Source of the DNA: Melieria omissa
Lineage: Eukaryota; Arthropoda; Insecta; Diptera; Ulidiidae
Assembly: GCA_963971225.1 (NCBI GenBank)
Contig: CAXARI010000103.1
Location: 74,245-138,244 of the forward strand
DNA length: 64,000 nt
Direction of reading: 5' to 3'
In this document: positions 20,643 to 31,927 of the stretch, in pieces
Layout: each line of letters opens with the position of its first letter
How positions within the stretch are numbered: position 1 is the first letter of the stretch
The notes under the pieces: model-generated
The model's input: the letters and a program-made list of their open reading frames with translations, nothing else
The model's database searches: none
Told to the model about the DNA's origin: nothing
Position numbers and translations under genes: made by a program

Positions 20643-20656
20643 CCGCCTGTAGGCGG
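20643..20656. repeat. subterminal palindrome CCGCCTGTAGGCGG, right inner
   Basis: Identical to the left palindrome and about 380 bp inside the right end. The flanking CCGGCAAGT is a rough inverse of the ACCTGCCGG next to the left copy, so the shared inverted sequence is longer than the 14-bp core. Confidence 0.75.
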
Positions 20657-21003
20657 GAATGATTAAAACGATGTTTTGTAACCTTTCACTTTTATAAAAC
20701 TTTCGTTAAAAACGCCTTTGGATTAAGAAGACTTTTATTTACTTACCAATAATTTTCTGAGCTTTATCAAAAATCTCTAAATATTTTAAATTAATTTTTG
20801 AAAATCACAACGTTTCACAAATTATTTTTACGCCTGTTCGGCACCAATTTTACGCTTTAAATGATAATCAATGAGCCGAAAATATGACCACAACGATAAA
20901 AAAAATATTCCTGTGCATGCATTGGAAAGTTTCTCAAAGCCTTCTTGGCGATTTAAAACAAAAATGGATTTGCTTGGAATTTTAAAAGCTAAAAGATTAC
21001 ACC

Positions 21004-21017
21004 CCACCTACAGGCGG
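21004..21017. repeat. subterminal palindrome variant, right outer
   Basis: CCACCTACAGGCGG lies 17 bp from the right end of the piggyBac element. The left end has no copy at the same distance, so the two ends are asymmetric, as is known for piggyBac. Confidence 0.65.
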
Positions 21018-21179
21018 ACTAGCCTGCTAGAGGGTTAAATTCCACTGTCTGATTTACAAAAACGACTCCGCAAAAGTTTTGGTGAACCTACTCTCTACCC
21101 GGGCTCGTGAGTGATACCAACCGCGAACAATACAAAACTGATAAATAAATAAAGAAATTTTGTTGACTGTTTTGCAAAA

Positions 21180-22012
21180 ATGACAACAAGAACGAAATCC
21201 GCGCGCACAGCGATTTCTTCTCCCCAAAAAACTCCAACTCTGCTGAATAAAGCTGCGAAGATTGAGAGTCCGCCCTCTTTAGCTTGGATCTTGAGAATAG
21301 AGGCGCAAAAGGAAAGCATCGTGGAGCAATTGGCGGCGCGCGTGAGAGAGTCAGAAGAGCGGGTCATGCAGAGGATTGGCGAAATGGTGGCAGATTTGGC
21401 AAATTTAAAATTGCATTGCAGAAAATTGGAGGAGCGTGTGGAAAAGGCTGAGCGTGAGTGTGCCCAGATTAAACAGCTGCACAGCGATATGGGTGTTTTG
21501 GCAGCGCAGCTAAACAAATATGAAAACAATGTGGTGTCAACGGATTGCGTTATTAGTGGGATTCCTTACGCACATAATGAGAACCTGGGCGAAAAGTTCG
21601 CTCAGCTTTGTCGCGCAATTCAGCTGAATGTTCCACCAATTCGAGCTGTTTTTCGGGTGCGAAAGGCAAACAAAAATTCGGCGCCCGTATAGTGAAGCTT
21701 GTCTCTCCCAACGATCGCTCTTTGCTATTCAGCGCAATTGCCCGTTTCTACAAAGCAAATAGAAGGGCGCTTGCACTGTGTGACATAGGGTATGAAGGGC
21801 ATGAGAAAGGGAGAATATTTGTACACGAATGCCTCACAAAGAACAACCGTGAGATTATGCAGCTCGCTACTCAGCTTAAAAAGCAAAAACGTCTCACGGC
21901 AGCATTTTCTATTCGTGGGCAAGTCTACATTCGAGTTCGTCCACAAAGTGAAGCAGTGAAAGTCCACAGTAAAGAGAGCGTTGAACGATTGGCAGCAAGC
22001 AACAACACATGA
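21180..22012 (+). pseudogene. LINE A ORF1: coiled-coil, RNA-binding-like protein, one frameshift
   Basis: The ATG at 21,180 starts a basic N-terminus (MTTRTKSARTA). Residues about 40-115 form a coiled coil (EEQ/VREREE-type heptads, LEERVEKAERECAQIKQLH). A conserved C-terminal half follows (DCVISGIPYAHNENLG, then after a frame change near 21,690 VKLVSPNDRSLLFSAIARFY and LKKQKRLTAAFSIRGQVYI). This layout of coiled coil plus RRM-like nucleic-acid-binding domain is seen in ORF1 proteins of several LINE groups, whose role is to coat the element RNA. The related ORF1 of LINE C at 39,620 keeps the same C-terminal blocks. One frameshift separates the two halves. Confidence 0.78.
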
Positions 22013-22246
22013 GGATTAATTATTTTAAGCTTATAGTTCTATATCCTATTTATATATGTATACCCTTGCAATTGTTTTCTGTTTTGTTTGTTTATCTCTT
22101 TACTTACAACTCTACTGTGTATGTTCCACTGACTACAACTCTCTCGTTTTCACTCCACTCTTTCTTTCTTTCTACTTTGCAACTTTGTCCCTGTTACTGC
22201 AATATCAGAAACATCGACCATATGAAATTTTAAAATATAGATACAA

Positions 22247-23323
22247 ATGTGCAACGCACTAAAAACTCACGCTAACAGTGGGCATTTGAGACCGGTTCTA
22301 AAGCATATCTGTGATAACCATAATGGGTTTAAAAAGTGCCATTTGAATGCTCGCAGTCTCACTGCTGAGAAACTTGACTACTTTAATTATGTGTTTGATG
22401 GTTTGACTATTGATATGATTTGTATAACTGAAACTTGGTTTAAGTATTGTCTCGATGATAGTTCCTATGCGTTGTGTGATTATGTGTTGCTACGAAATGA
22501 TAGGATGTGCAATATGCGTGGCGGAGGTGTTGCCATATACTGCAACAGTACTTCAAACCCGAAAGTTATATATAAGTATAAGAATAGAACAAATGATCTT
22601 TCAAATATTTTTAGCAAACTAGCAGAATACATGCTTGAATATGAGCGTATCATTGTTTGTCGGGACTTTAATGTTGACCTTCTCTGTACTGACTCTCGTT
22701 CCAAGGATCTGCTTAATAATTTTCGTACTTATGGCATTGACGTTATTAATCAATATGCTACTCGTTTTGCCCCAAATTCTAAACCTAGCTTACTGGATGT
22801 ACTATGTGTCAATAACAGTGACGATGTTGTCCATGTAGACCAGCTTCCTTTGGGTGGAATCTCGGACCACGAACTTCTGTTCTTATCTTATGGATTGCAG
22901 TTTGATAGGATTAAACGTAATTCTGAACTAACGTTCAGAGATTTTAAAAATATTAACCTTGAAGAATTACACAAAGAAGCTGCGTTACTAAGCTGGAATA
23001 ATTGCACAGTGTACCCAAGTGTTGATAAAAAATTAGAACATCTTAACAAGCTGGTTAACTATCTTTTTGATCGTCACGTTCCTTTAAGAGCAGTTAAAAT
23101 TCATGGTCACAGAAAGCCTTGGCTGACACTTGAAATCCTACGCTTGATAAAAAAACGCAATAGAGTATATACACAATGGAAATGTTATCAGAATCAGGAA
23201 TGTTGGGAAAAATATCGCCTTCTGCGTAACAAGGTCGTCGTGTCTGTGCGTCATGCAAAAAGAACGTATTTAAATAACAAATTAAATACATATCTGCCCC
23301 CTAGAGTGCTCTGGAGTATCTAA
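22247..23323 (+). pseudogene. LINE A ORF2: endonuclease domain, truncated
   Basis: A 358-codon frame holds the AP-type endonuclease that nicks the target: HLNARSL, CITETWF (catalytic Glu), RDFNVDLL (Asp/Asn; the residue before the Asp is Arg where relatives have Gly), and SDHELLF (Asp-His) near residue 200. Compared with LINE C, about 35-40 residues are missing without frame loss between the YKYKNRTND region and LSNIFSKLAEY, removing the central part of the endonuclease. The linker continues to LPPRVLWSI and a stop at 23,321-23,323. No RT follows, because the element is interrupted 56 bases later. Confidence 0.82.
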
Positions 23324-23379
23324 GATCCATGGGAATATCTGGCAAAGAGAGGGTTCAGTGCAACCTTGATGCTGAGGTA

Positions 23380-24319
23380 ATTTTATTTATTTATTTATTT
23401 ATTTATTTAGAAAAAAGTTACACATCTGTACAATATAAGAACTAAGTCTTTTAAATGCTCATCAATCATTAATAAATTTTACAGGATTGAAAGCAAAACT
23501 TAAATCTAATAACAATAATAATATATTTAACCTTACATCTAAAAGTAGAAGACAAAAATATAGTAGGAAAATTAGAGATCAAAGAGGAGAATACATAAAG
23601 AAGAAATAAGAAGGAGAAGAAGAAGAGGTGACCTGCATCCAACACAAAAGTACATTGGTACCCTGCGATTAAAGTGCTTTAAAATACTCATAAATTCTTG
23701 TCTTAAAGTTGTTCCTGTTCAGCCCCGCCCTTATGACCTCAGAAACCGAGTTCCAGACCCTCACAGCGTTAATGAAAAATAGTCTTGATGATGTTAAAAA
23801 GTTATATTCTGGGACAATCAAATTGTGGTGTCTCCTGGACCTGAAAGGTATGAGCTTTTCGAACAAATAGTGAGGGGTTTTCCACTCCATTAGTCTGTAG
23901 ATAAATATGCAGTTTTTAGCAGATAGGTAATTTTCAATACTACAGCCTAGTACCTTATTCTGCCAAAGGCAAATGTGCTCATACCTTTTGAGTCCGTAGA
24001 CATATCGCGTGGCATTATTAAATGCTACGTTAACTTTATGCAAAGACACGGAATCAAGCTTACTATACACAATCTCTGAGTAGGCGATAAGGGGCACAAT
24101 AAGCTGAACAACCAGCTTACGCCTGGTTTCCAAGGGGGTAAACAAAGCAGAGATACGCAGTTTACGCAGTGTAGCATATACCTTGCTCACAACCCCATTT
24201 ATATGATCACGACAACTTAGATTGCGGTTTACAATAAATCCCAGATTTCTTATTTTTTCAGTAAATGTAAGCGCACTAGAGCCTAAATATAGCTTAGGAA
24301 TACTATCAAGGTGAACTAA
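23380..24319 (-). mobile_element. LINE C 3' end, copy 1
   Basis: On the minus strand this is the last third of a LINE: C-terminal RT region, 3' UTR and an AAAT-repeat tail at about 23,382-23,410. It is inserted head-on into LINE A. The same segment in copy 2 (34,128-35,067) connects, through a SINE and the long-TIR element, with the 5' two thirds of LINE C at 37,239-40,105. Here those parts are missing because the duplicated block ends at 25,976. Confidence 0.88.
23669..24319 (-). pseudogene. LINE C ORF2 C-terminal part, copy 1
   Basis: From LVHLDSIPKLYLG to the stop at 23,669 this is the conserved region after the RT core of Jockey-superfamily LINEs: ALTFTEKIRNLGFIVNRNL, VYATLRKLR, LKRYEHICLW and the end RIYEYFKAL. 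The open frame extends upstream to 24,475, but those first ~52 codons are translated SINE tail and transposon end, not LINE. There is no stop inside the LINE part, so this end is well preserved compared with the LINE A and D copies. Confidence 0.85.
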
Positions 24320-24349
24320 TTTAATAATTAATAATTTTAATAATAATAA
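24320..24349 (-). mobile_element. SINE 3' tail, copy 1
   Basis: A/T-rich tail (AATAATTAATAATTT) of the tRNA-derived SINE whose head is seen only at 36,943-37,238. It lies between the target duplication AAGGTGAAC (24,308-24,316) and the long-TIR element. Confidence 0.7.
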
Positions 24350-25976
24350 CACTGTACAACAGCATTTCTGCAACAGAGTAACGACCGTATATTCCTGAAA
24401 GAGGACGTCGTACTGATCATTTTTGCAGAACAAAGTAATAGTCCAGCACGTCTGAGTTTTTTGTAATTCGCACATAAAGGTTAAAGGGGTCTCTATAGAC
24501 TTTTACACGGAAAGTATAAAAACGAGAAGAGCTAGAGCTTTGATGTCTAAGGCAAAGTTGTTTGCAATAAAAATGTGAATATTTTTTATGTACACATGAA
24601 TCCCCCTCCCCCCTTTCTTATCCCCTTTTTCACGATTTTCGGAAAAATTTTTCATAAAAAGCTTGTATTGAGTAAAATATTGAAAAGAATACCATATTGT
24701 CTTTTGGGAAAATATTCCCCATTAAAAAATAGGAGGGGTCTTCAAACACCAAAACTTTCTCAAACCTTCCTCCAAAAAAATAAAAAGCCTTAAACACGAA
24801 ACCTTCATTAAATAATATTTTCATTAATTGCTAATTCTGCTTAAGATGTTGAGAAAAATGTTGAATATTGAAAAAAACACTATTTCCCATTGAATAATAG
24901 TTCATTGAGTAATAGTTCTCCTCTTAATAAAAGAAACAATTTTTATGATTTCAAAAAAGACTTTGATAAATTCGTATTGCTTTTTATAATATCAATGTAT
25001 TGGTTGCCAAAGCCCCTAAAGCCTATAAACATTCAATATTTTCAATCACTATGCATGTTATGTACAAAATACATATGCAAAAAGGCCTTTTTACCTTTAA
25101 ACATTTAAGGCACATTGTTTTTTACAAGCCCAATTTTTTTTAATGTCCCCTTCAGCCTCATTACAACGATTTACACGATTTTGCGACTTTGAAAATACTT
25201 ATAAAAGTTTTCTGATGAGGAAAAAATACTTGATATTGGATGCTTGTTTGATGCATATTTTTGTACCGATGACACAAACATACTTTCAATTCAGACGGAA
25301 TGACTTCAATTCTATTGAACCAAATTTCATGAAATTTTGACTTAAAATCGGGAAAATATGTTAATTTCCAAGTTCTGGCTTTGCCCCTGCTTCCTTCACA
25401 CTTTGATATTTTCAAAGAAAATCTTGGGGCTGTTTCTGATGAAAAAGTGAAAAGTTTTATCAACAAATGAAGCTACTTGAAGAATGTAGCAATCCTCGCT
25501 GAGTACGTTAAGAATTTGAATGGCAATATTGACCCATCTGCACATTCCCGTAAAGCGAAAGCGTCTTTTTGAAATCATCAACATTTTTTATTTTATTAAG
25601 AGAGGACTTCTTGTTTGGAGACCACCTGAACTATTATTCAATGGGAAATAGTGTTTTTTTCAATATTCAACATTTTTCTCAACATCTCAAGCAGAATTAG
25701 CAATTAATGAAAAGATGATTTAATGAAGGTTTCGTGTTTAAGGCTTTTTATTTTTTTGGAGGAAGGTTTGAGAAAGTTTTGGTGTTTGAAGACCCCTCCT
25801 ATTTTTTAATGGGGAATATTTTCCCAAAAGACAATATGGTATTCTTTTCAATATTTTACTCAATACAAGCTTTTTATGAAAAATTTTACCGAAAATCGTG
25901 CAAAAGGGGGGTAAGAAAGGGGGGAGGGGGTTCATGTGTACATAAAAAATATTCACATTTTTATTGCAAACAACTT
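24350..25976. mobile_element. long-TIR DNA transposon, copy 1, right arm cut by the duplication joint
   Basis: The left end starts CACTGTACAACAG after TAA. The left inverted arm (24,350-24,904), the ~720-bp centre and most of the right arm (from 25,627) are present. The sequence then stops matching at 25,976, 215 bp before the element's right end. See the complete copy at 35,098. Open frames in the arms mirror each other and are not proteins. Confidence 0.85.
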
Positions 25977-25987
25977 GCGGCAAACAA
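25977..25987. other. 11-bp filler at the duplication joint
   Basis: GCGGCAAACAA lies between the end of copy 1 and the start of copy 2 and belongs to neither. Around it the 10-mer GCAAACAACT occurs at 25,966-25,975 and again at 25,980-25,989, so the filler looks templated from the sequence just before it. Confidence 0.85.
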
Positions 25988-26749
25988 CTCGCGGAATAAC
26001 AGCCCATAAATCCATGACTACACATACAACGATGTTGACGCTTTTTTCCGCAAGACCGTTGTGAAGGATTTAGGAGTTTACCTTGACTCTAAGCTCAAGT
26101 TTGATTTCCACAGGGAATATGTTGTATCCTCAGCCAACTCTAAACTTGGTTTTTTAAAACGCAATTCCAAAGACTTCCTTGACCCGCTCACTTTGAAAAG
26201 TCTGTTTACGTGTTTGGTTAGATCAGTGTTGGAATATTCGTGCATTATATGGGACCCAAATTTTGAAGCTGACTCTAAAAGACTGGAAAGGGTCCAAAGG
26301 CGTTTCACTAAGTTCGCTCTTCGACGTCTGTACCCATCCATGCCGCCTTATGAACTCAGATGTAGAATTCTAAATCTGCAGGACCTCACGAGTAGGAGAA
26401 AGATGTATGGGATCCTGTTCATCAAGGATATATACGATAGCAAGATAGACTCGCCAGAACTACTGACGCGTTTACCTTTTTATGTGCCGGGTCGGTGCTT
26501 AAGAGAAAGATATATTTTTTATAATACGGTCCATAGAACAAGATATGGTGAGAATGAACCGATTCACAAATTTACATCTTTGTGTAACACTATTTGCAAT
26601 AATGTCGATTTTAACTTAAGTCGAGAGCTTTTAAAGAAAAAACTGTGCGAATTGTTATATTACATTTAAGTTGTTATTTGACTTAAGTTGTAAGTTATTT
26701 GTAGTCTGTGAGGGCTAAGCCCGGTAGACGAATAAATAAATAAATAAAT
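25988..26749 (+). mobile_element. LINE D 3' end, copy 2
   Basis: Only the part from 15,240 on is duplicated: a short stretch, the open C-terminal RT frame at 26,061-26,669 (202 codons, same translation as 15,313-15,921) and the AAAT-repeat tail. The RT catalytic part and endonuclease are absent here. Confidence 0.92.
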
Positions 26750-28157
26750 GCCGATGCCTTGTCACGCCGTCCGTGCAAAGTCGAATGCAGGCAGTGCTCG
26801 CGAGCCGAAAGCAAAGAACAGATAGTGGACGTCCGGTTGGTAAGCGTTATGCCAAAGGAAGAGTGGTCTGCGGGCAGGCTACAAAAGGACCAGCGTGAGG
26901 ATGCGGATCTTGCAAAAATCGTCGAAGGCAAGAAGCAAGGCGCACGTCCGGACTGGCAGGAGATGGCCGGTGAAAGCACGATCGCTAAGGCTTACTGGGC
27001 GCAGTGGAAAAGTCTGCGGCTGAAGGAAGGATGGCTGTACCGCGAATGGGAGAACGAGGATGGTCGGACCAGCAACTCCCTAATGGTAGTGCCGAAGTGC
27101 AGAATCAGCGAGGTCATCGAGGCATACCATAACGACTCCAGTGGAGGGCACCTGGGCATCACCAAAACCGTCGCCAAAATAAAAAGACGATTCTACTGGG
27201 TAGGATGTCAGGAGTCTGTAGCCGAGTGGATTAAGAGCTGCGACCGATGTTCAGCCGCGAAAGGGCCGACAAGAAAATCTGGAGGCCGCATGCAGCAGTA
27301 CAACGTGGAAGCGCCCTTCGAGCGGATTGCTATGGACGTCGCCGGCCCATTCCCAACTAGCAGTCAAGGCAACAAATATGTGCTGGTGGTAATGGATTAC
27401 TTCAGCAAATGGCCCGAAGTGTACCCTATTACTAACCAGGAGGCCACTACGATCTCGGAAAAGCTGGTAAACAACTGGGTAGCCATGTTTGGAGTTCCGT
27501 TGGAGTTGCACTCAGATCAAGGCCGGAATTTCTAGTCTGCGGTATTCAAGGAAGTGTGTAGGCTGCTGGGGATAAAGAAAACGCGTACCACTCCTTTGCA
27601 CCCACAGTCCGACGACATGGTGAAACGCTTTAACCGGACACTGGAGGAATACCTGCGGAAAGTGGTAGGCAGGAATCAAAAGGATTGGGACACGCATATC
27701 CCCCTGTTCCTGATGGCGTATAGGTCAGCCCCGCACGACACGACATCACTCACTCCAGCCCGAGCAGTGTTCGGCACAGAGTTGCGGTTACCCGCTGACT
27801 TGAAGTTCGGGGTAGTCAGTACGACGGGAGGCTCTAAGACTGACTAGTTGGTCAATAAGCGGACGGAACTGGAGGAAATTCACCAGTTTATAAGGAGCCG
27901 CACCAAACTGGTCAGCGATAAGGTGAAAGCCAGATATGATCTACGGGCCAACTCAGCAGGGTTCCAAGAAGGCGGTCTGGTATTGCTAAGGACCGTAAAG
28001 GGAAGGACCGTACAAAGTCGTGACTAGGATTAATGACGTGGTATACAGGATTCAACGTTGCAGCAATAGAGGCGTTAAGCTGAAGATAGTGCATTTGGAG
28101 CGCCTGGCGCCTTATCACAGCGGAGCCTCGGCACTTGTTCGGGACGAACAAGTCTAA
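26750..28157 (+). pseudogene. gypsy integrase, copy 2
   Basis: Same frame, stops (27,533-27,535 and 27,845-27,847) and catalytic-site Lys (27,623-27,625) as the copy at 16,002-17,409. That the two copies share even these disabling changes shows they were made by duplication of already decayed DNA, not by two insertions. No gag, protease or RT precedes it. Confidence 0.9.
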
Positions 28158-28168
28158 GTGGTGAGCAG

Positions 28169-28565
28169 TGTTATGATAAGACTGTCGCTGTGCAAAGCAG
28201 CCGGTCGCTGTGCAAGGCGCCCTGTCGCTACGCGCCGTGCTATGAATGCTTTTACGGGCATACTTTTAGGCACGCACTTTAAAGTACAGCGACTTGCTAT
28301 AATTCGATCTGGCAATGATGGCCCGCGATAATAATTGAAACTTCTAGTCCAATTAGAATGTGCGGAAACGATCTGCGCGATAACCGGACAGGTATAAAAG
28401 GCAGCCGGGTACGGCGCAGCGAGTCAGTCTTGGTTTAGGCAAGTGAAGGTGCCACACGGAGTAATGAAGGAAATAATTAAGTGTAAAGACAGTAAAGTGT
28501 GAAATAAAGTGATTGTGGTTTTTATTGACTGCGTTTGAGAAATTAAGTGTTTTTTTATTTTAAAC
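28169..28565 (+). repeat. gypsy 3' LTR, copy 2
   Basis: Duplicate of 17,421-17,817, with TATAAA at 28,393-28,398 and the same 3' truncation point. Confidence 0.88.
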
Positions 28566-28627
28566 AGTAATTGAAATGTGTTCAGAGTAGACGTGTTCTC
28601 AAATTGCTGCAAATCAATAATTGTTTA

Positions 28628-29372
28628 TCAGGTGTACAACTTTGCTTCCGCTTCCGTTTTTCGATAGGTGGCTGTACCGGCTGAGGCTGGTTGAAATACA
28701 TAGATGGTAATGCCTTTAAAGTGAGTGTGGACAGTGCCTAACGAATTGTCATCGCCGTTTCAGTGACAGTTGTTATTGTTTTCGTATTATTCACGCTCGA
28801 AAATGTCCGTTTATGTGCCCAATTCTCGCCATTTGCGGTAAGTTTTACTTTTCTGTTACAATTCGAAAAAAAAATGCAGCTGAAGCGCATCGAATGCTCT
28901 CAGAAACTTACGGTGATGCTGCTCTGAGTGAAAGAACGTGTCGGGAGTGGTTTCAACGTTTTAAAAATGGTGATTTCGAATGACTAAGTCATCCTCCAAC
29001 ACGACAATGCTCGGCCTCACGTCGCAAAAGTGGTCAAAAAGTACCTGGAAACGCTGAAATGGGAAGTCTTGCCCCACCCGCCGTATTCCCCAGATGTCGC
29101 CCCTTCTGACTTCCACCTATTCCGTTCGATGGCACACGGCCTGGCAGATCAACATTTTCAATCCTTCGAAGAATTGGAAAAATGGATTGCTTCATGGATA
29201 GCGTCAAAAGAGGACTCCTTTTTTCGAGCCGGGATCCGAAAATTGCCGGAAAGATGGGAGAAAGTTGTCGCTAGCGACGGACAATACTTTGAATAATACA
29301 TCTGTAAGCACTTTTTCGCAATAAAGCTTTTAATTTTGGAAAAAAACGGCGGAAGCAAAGTTGTACACCTGA
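28628..29372 (+). mobile_element. mariner, internally deleted, copy 2
   Basis: Duplicate of 17,880-18,624, including TA flanks, ends and the transposase remnant at 28,803-29,296 with the same stop and frame changes. Confidence 0.92.
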
Positions 29373-30131
29373 TATTTAACCCTCTAGCAGGCCAATTTTT
29401 TTTCTCGATGAAAAAATTATAGACAGGCTAGTTTTGGATCAGAAAAGTCGAACATGAAGTTATTTTTTCTAATTGATGAGTAGTTTAGCTTCCAGATGAG
29501 AATAAAGGTACCCCGCCTGTAGGCGGACCTGCCGGCTTAGGAGTGAAAAACTTAAATTCAATATCGTTGATTAAAATTGTAATTATTAAATTATAATTAA
29601 AAAGTGTAAAGAGAAAAGTCATTTATTATTATCAACATTATTTTCATTTTTGGTAATAAACGCATAAGTCCAGTTTACATTTCGTTCAAATTATTTGGGT
29701 TTCCAATTTGCAACCAGGGTTTTTGCACATTCGTTTATCCTTACGATCCAAAAAATCGGGTAAATGGTTATATCCGTCGCACGAAGGGGGTAAGTAAGTC
29801 CTCTTTGGTGGTGGTGACGGGGCGTTTGAAATATTTTTGGACGGCCTACCTGATGGTTTACGTTGTCTTTGTAGTTTCTAACAAAGGACAGATGCGACTT
29901 CTCTGCGAAATTTAGGAAGTTCGAACATGGTCGCCCCATGAATACGTCGATGCATTACAATACCACCATCAGGTGCCTTCTTCTTGCGATGGCAATGGCG
30001 ATCAAGGCCTTTTTGCGGTTTAGCAATCAAATATCGAATTTTTGAAGTTTGTTCATCAGCGTGTGGTTTTTCAGGCACAGTTGGTTGTAATGCCTGATGA
30101 ATGACTGATGATGAAGTAGCTACTGGATATA

Positions 30132-31074
30132 CATTGTGACCGAAAAGTTTCCGGAAATTCTCATTTAAAATTCGCGTTCTGTATATTTTTCGATATTTTA
30201 AGTTTCTGTAGGTTGGTGGCACTGTCCTTAATTACTATGCCAAAAATGAGCGCGATCTGTCAGACAGTTTGTTTACGGCAGCTGTTGAAACCAGTTCACC
30301 TCAGTAGTGCGTTGCGATTTTGTTGAGAATTTTCTTCAAAATGAGTACCGTGAACAGGTCTCTTTGGACGTGCTTGATCGTGCCAATTCCGCTCCAACTT
30401 TCATGGAACGCATCATAACTGGTGACGAGACATGGGTCTACGAGTACGACATGCAAACAAGCCAACAATCATCGGAATGGAGAGGAAAAGACGAGCCGAA
30501 ACCGAAAAAACCACGCCAAAGTCGCTCGAAAATCAAGGTAATGCTGATTGTTTTCTTCGATATTCGTGGTGTGGTGCATCATGAATTCGTCCCTGAAGGA
30601 CAAACAGTCGGTAAAGACTATTATTTGACTGTTTTAAGACGTTTGCGTGAAAATATCCGCCGTAAACGGCCTCAATTGTGGAAGGATAATTCATGGATTT
30701 TTCATGACGATAATGCTCCCTCGCACCGAGCCAACATTATCAACGATTTTAAGGCCAAACATTCAAATACCATCGAACAGCCACCGTATTCACCTGATCT
30801 TGCACCGTGTGACTTTTTCCTGTTTCCCAAACTCAAATTACGACTCAGAGGAACGCGTTTTGAATTCATAGAAGACGTAAAACAGAATTCGCAGAGGGAA
30901 CTCAAAGCCATACCGGAAAGCGCCTATAAAAAATGTTTTGATGATTGGAAGAAACGTTGGCATATGTGTATCGCTTCTAATGGAGCATATTTTGAAGGAG
31001 ATAAAATAAATATTGATGAAGATTAAGAATTTTGCGTTTTATTTAAAATTTCCGGAAACTTTTCGGTCACAAGG
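30132..31074 (+). mobile_element. nested second mariner, copy 2
   Basis: Duplicate of 19,384-20,326, TA-flanked, at the same point of the piggyBac element. The shared insertion point shows that it predates the duplication. Confidence 0.92.
30307..31026 (+). CDS. mariner transposase, catalytic domain only, copy 2
   Basis: The 239-codon frame has the same translation as 19,559-20,278: three catalytic Asp residues (40, 134/135, 169), intact C-terminus, and no N-terminal DNA-binding domain. With two open copies in the window it is the longest undamaged transposase frame here. No promoter is visible apart from the element's own short left end, about 170 bp upstream. Confidence 0.82.
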   Translation: MRCDFVENFLQNEYREQVSLDVLDRANSAPTFMERIITGDETWVYEYDMQTSQQSSEWRGKDEPKPKKPRQSRSKIKVMLIVFFDIRGVVHHEFVPEGQTVGKDYYLTVLRRLRENIRRKRPQLWKDNSWIFHDDNAPSHRANIINDFKAKHSNTIEQPPYSPDLAPCDFFLFPKLKLRLRGTRFEFIEDVKQNSQRELKAIPESAYKKCFDDWKKRWHMCIASNGAYFEGDKINIDED

Positions 31075-31927
31075 TATATGTATTACTTATGTTACTGATA
31101 TTCAAACCTTTGTCTACCACATAACAGAGCAAATCAACAGATGGAATGCTGTCTACTACTGATCAATTTCATATTTAATATTTGGGCCCTATCATCGTTA
31201 TCATCATCTCTAAAATCCCCATTTGACTCTTCATCAGTTTCGAGATCAGAATGCATGCCTCCCATGAATCCCATAATTTCTCCATCAGATAAATTTGGCA
31301 GTTTATTCCTTCCTCGTCGCGACATATCTAAACAAATGAAAGGCCAATATGAGCAACAAAGATCGTAAAATTATACGTAGCCCGGCAAGTCCGCCTGTAG
31401 GCGGGAATGATTAAAACGATGTTTTGTAACCTTTCACTTTTATAAAACTTTCGTTAAAAACGCCTTTGGATTAAGAAGACTTTTATTTACTTACCAATAA
31501 TTTTCTGAGCTTTATCAAAAATCTCTAAATATTTTAAATTAATTTTTGAAAATCACAACGTTTCACAAATTATTTTTACGCCTGTTCGGCACCAATTTTA
31601 CGCTTTAAATGATAATCAATGAGCCGAAAATATGACCACAACGATAAAAAAAATATTCCTGTGCATGCATTGGAAAGTTTCTCAAAGCCTTCTTGGCGAT
31701 TTAAAACAAAAATGGATTTGCTTGGAATTTTAAAAGCTAAAAGATTACACCCCACCTACAGGCGGACTAGCCTGCTAGAGGGTTAAATTCCACTGTCTGA
31801 TTTACAAAAACGACTCCGCAAAAGTTTTGGTGAACCTACTCTCTACCCGGGCTCGTGAGTGATACCAACCGCGAACAATACAAAACTGATAAATAAATAA
31901 AGAAATTTTGTTGACTGTTTTGCAAAA

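Larger units (their letters stand above)
18632..21034 (-). mobile_element. piggyBac-type transposon, internally deleted, holding a mariner
   Basis: The ends are CCCTCTAGCAGGC and its inverse GCCTGCTAGAGGG, each flanked by TTAA (18,628-18,631 and 21,035-21,038). CCC-starting ends in a TTAA duplication are diagnostic for piggyBac. Subterminal copies of the palindrome CCGCCTGTAGGCGG lie near both ends. Without the inserted mariner the element is about 1.46 kb, where full piggyBac elements are about 2.5 kb or more. The coding remnants are on the minus strand and lack the catalytic core. Confidence 0.9.
21039..23379 (+). mobile_element. LINE A: Jockey/CR1-like LINE, cut by LINE C
   Basis: A leader of about 140 bp is followed by ORF1 (21,180-22,012) and the endonuclease part of ORF2 (22,247-23,323). 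At about 23,379 the sequence changes to the (TTTA)n tail of LINE C on the opposite strand, so the rest of ORF2 lies beyond LINE C or was lost. The 5' end sits directly next to the right TTAA of the piggyBac element. Confidence 0.85.
15240..25976. repeat. copy 1 of a 10,737-bp tandem duplication
   Basis: This block recurs at 25,988-36,724 with a constant offset of 10,748. Every reading frame in the two copies has the same length and translation, and I found no difference in the stretches I compared. Its left edge lies inside LINE D and its right edge inside the right arm of the long-TIR element, so the edges fall in unrelated transposons. It was therefore not produced by transposition of one element. 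Confidence 0.95.
29380..31782 (-). mobile_element. piggyBac-type element, copy 2
   Basis: Duplicate of 18,632-21,034 with TTAA at 29,376-29,379 and 31,783-31,786. The N-terminal remnant is at 31,134-31,325 and the C-terminal remnant at 29,686-30,128, both on the minus strand. Palindromes recur at 29,513, 31,391 and 31,752. Confidence 0.9.

Noticed and set aside
22009..22262. Small hydrophobic proteins between LINE A ORF1 and ORF2
   Set aside because: Overlapping short frames in T-rich spacer sequence. Their hydrophobic look follows from base composition and no conserved motif is present.
23669..24475. Full 268-codon protein
   Set aside because: The first ~52 codons are translated SINE tail and transposon end. 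Only the part from 24,319 down is LINE protein.
24575..24793. Proline-rich small proteins in the long-TIR element
   Set aside because: The same peptide appears in reverse orientation on the opposite arm because the arms are inverted repeats. No similarity to a transposase.
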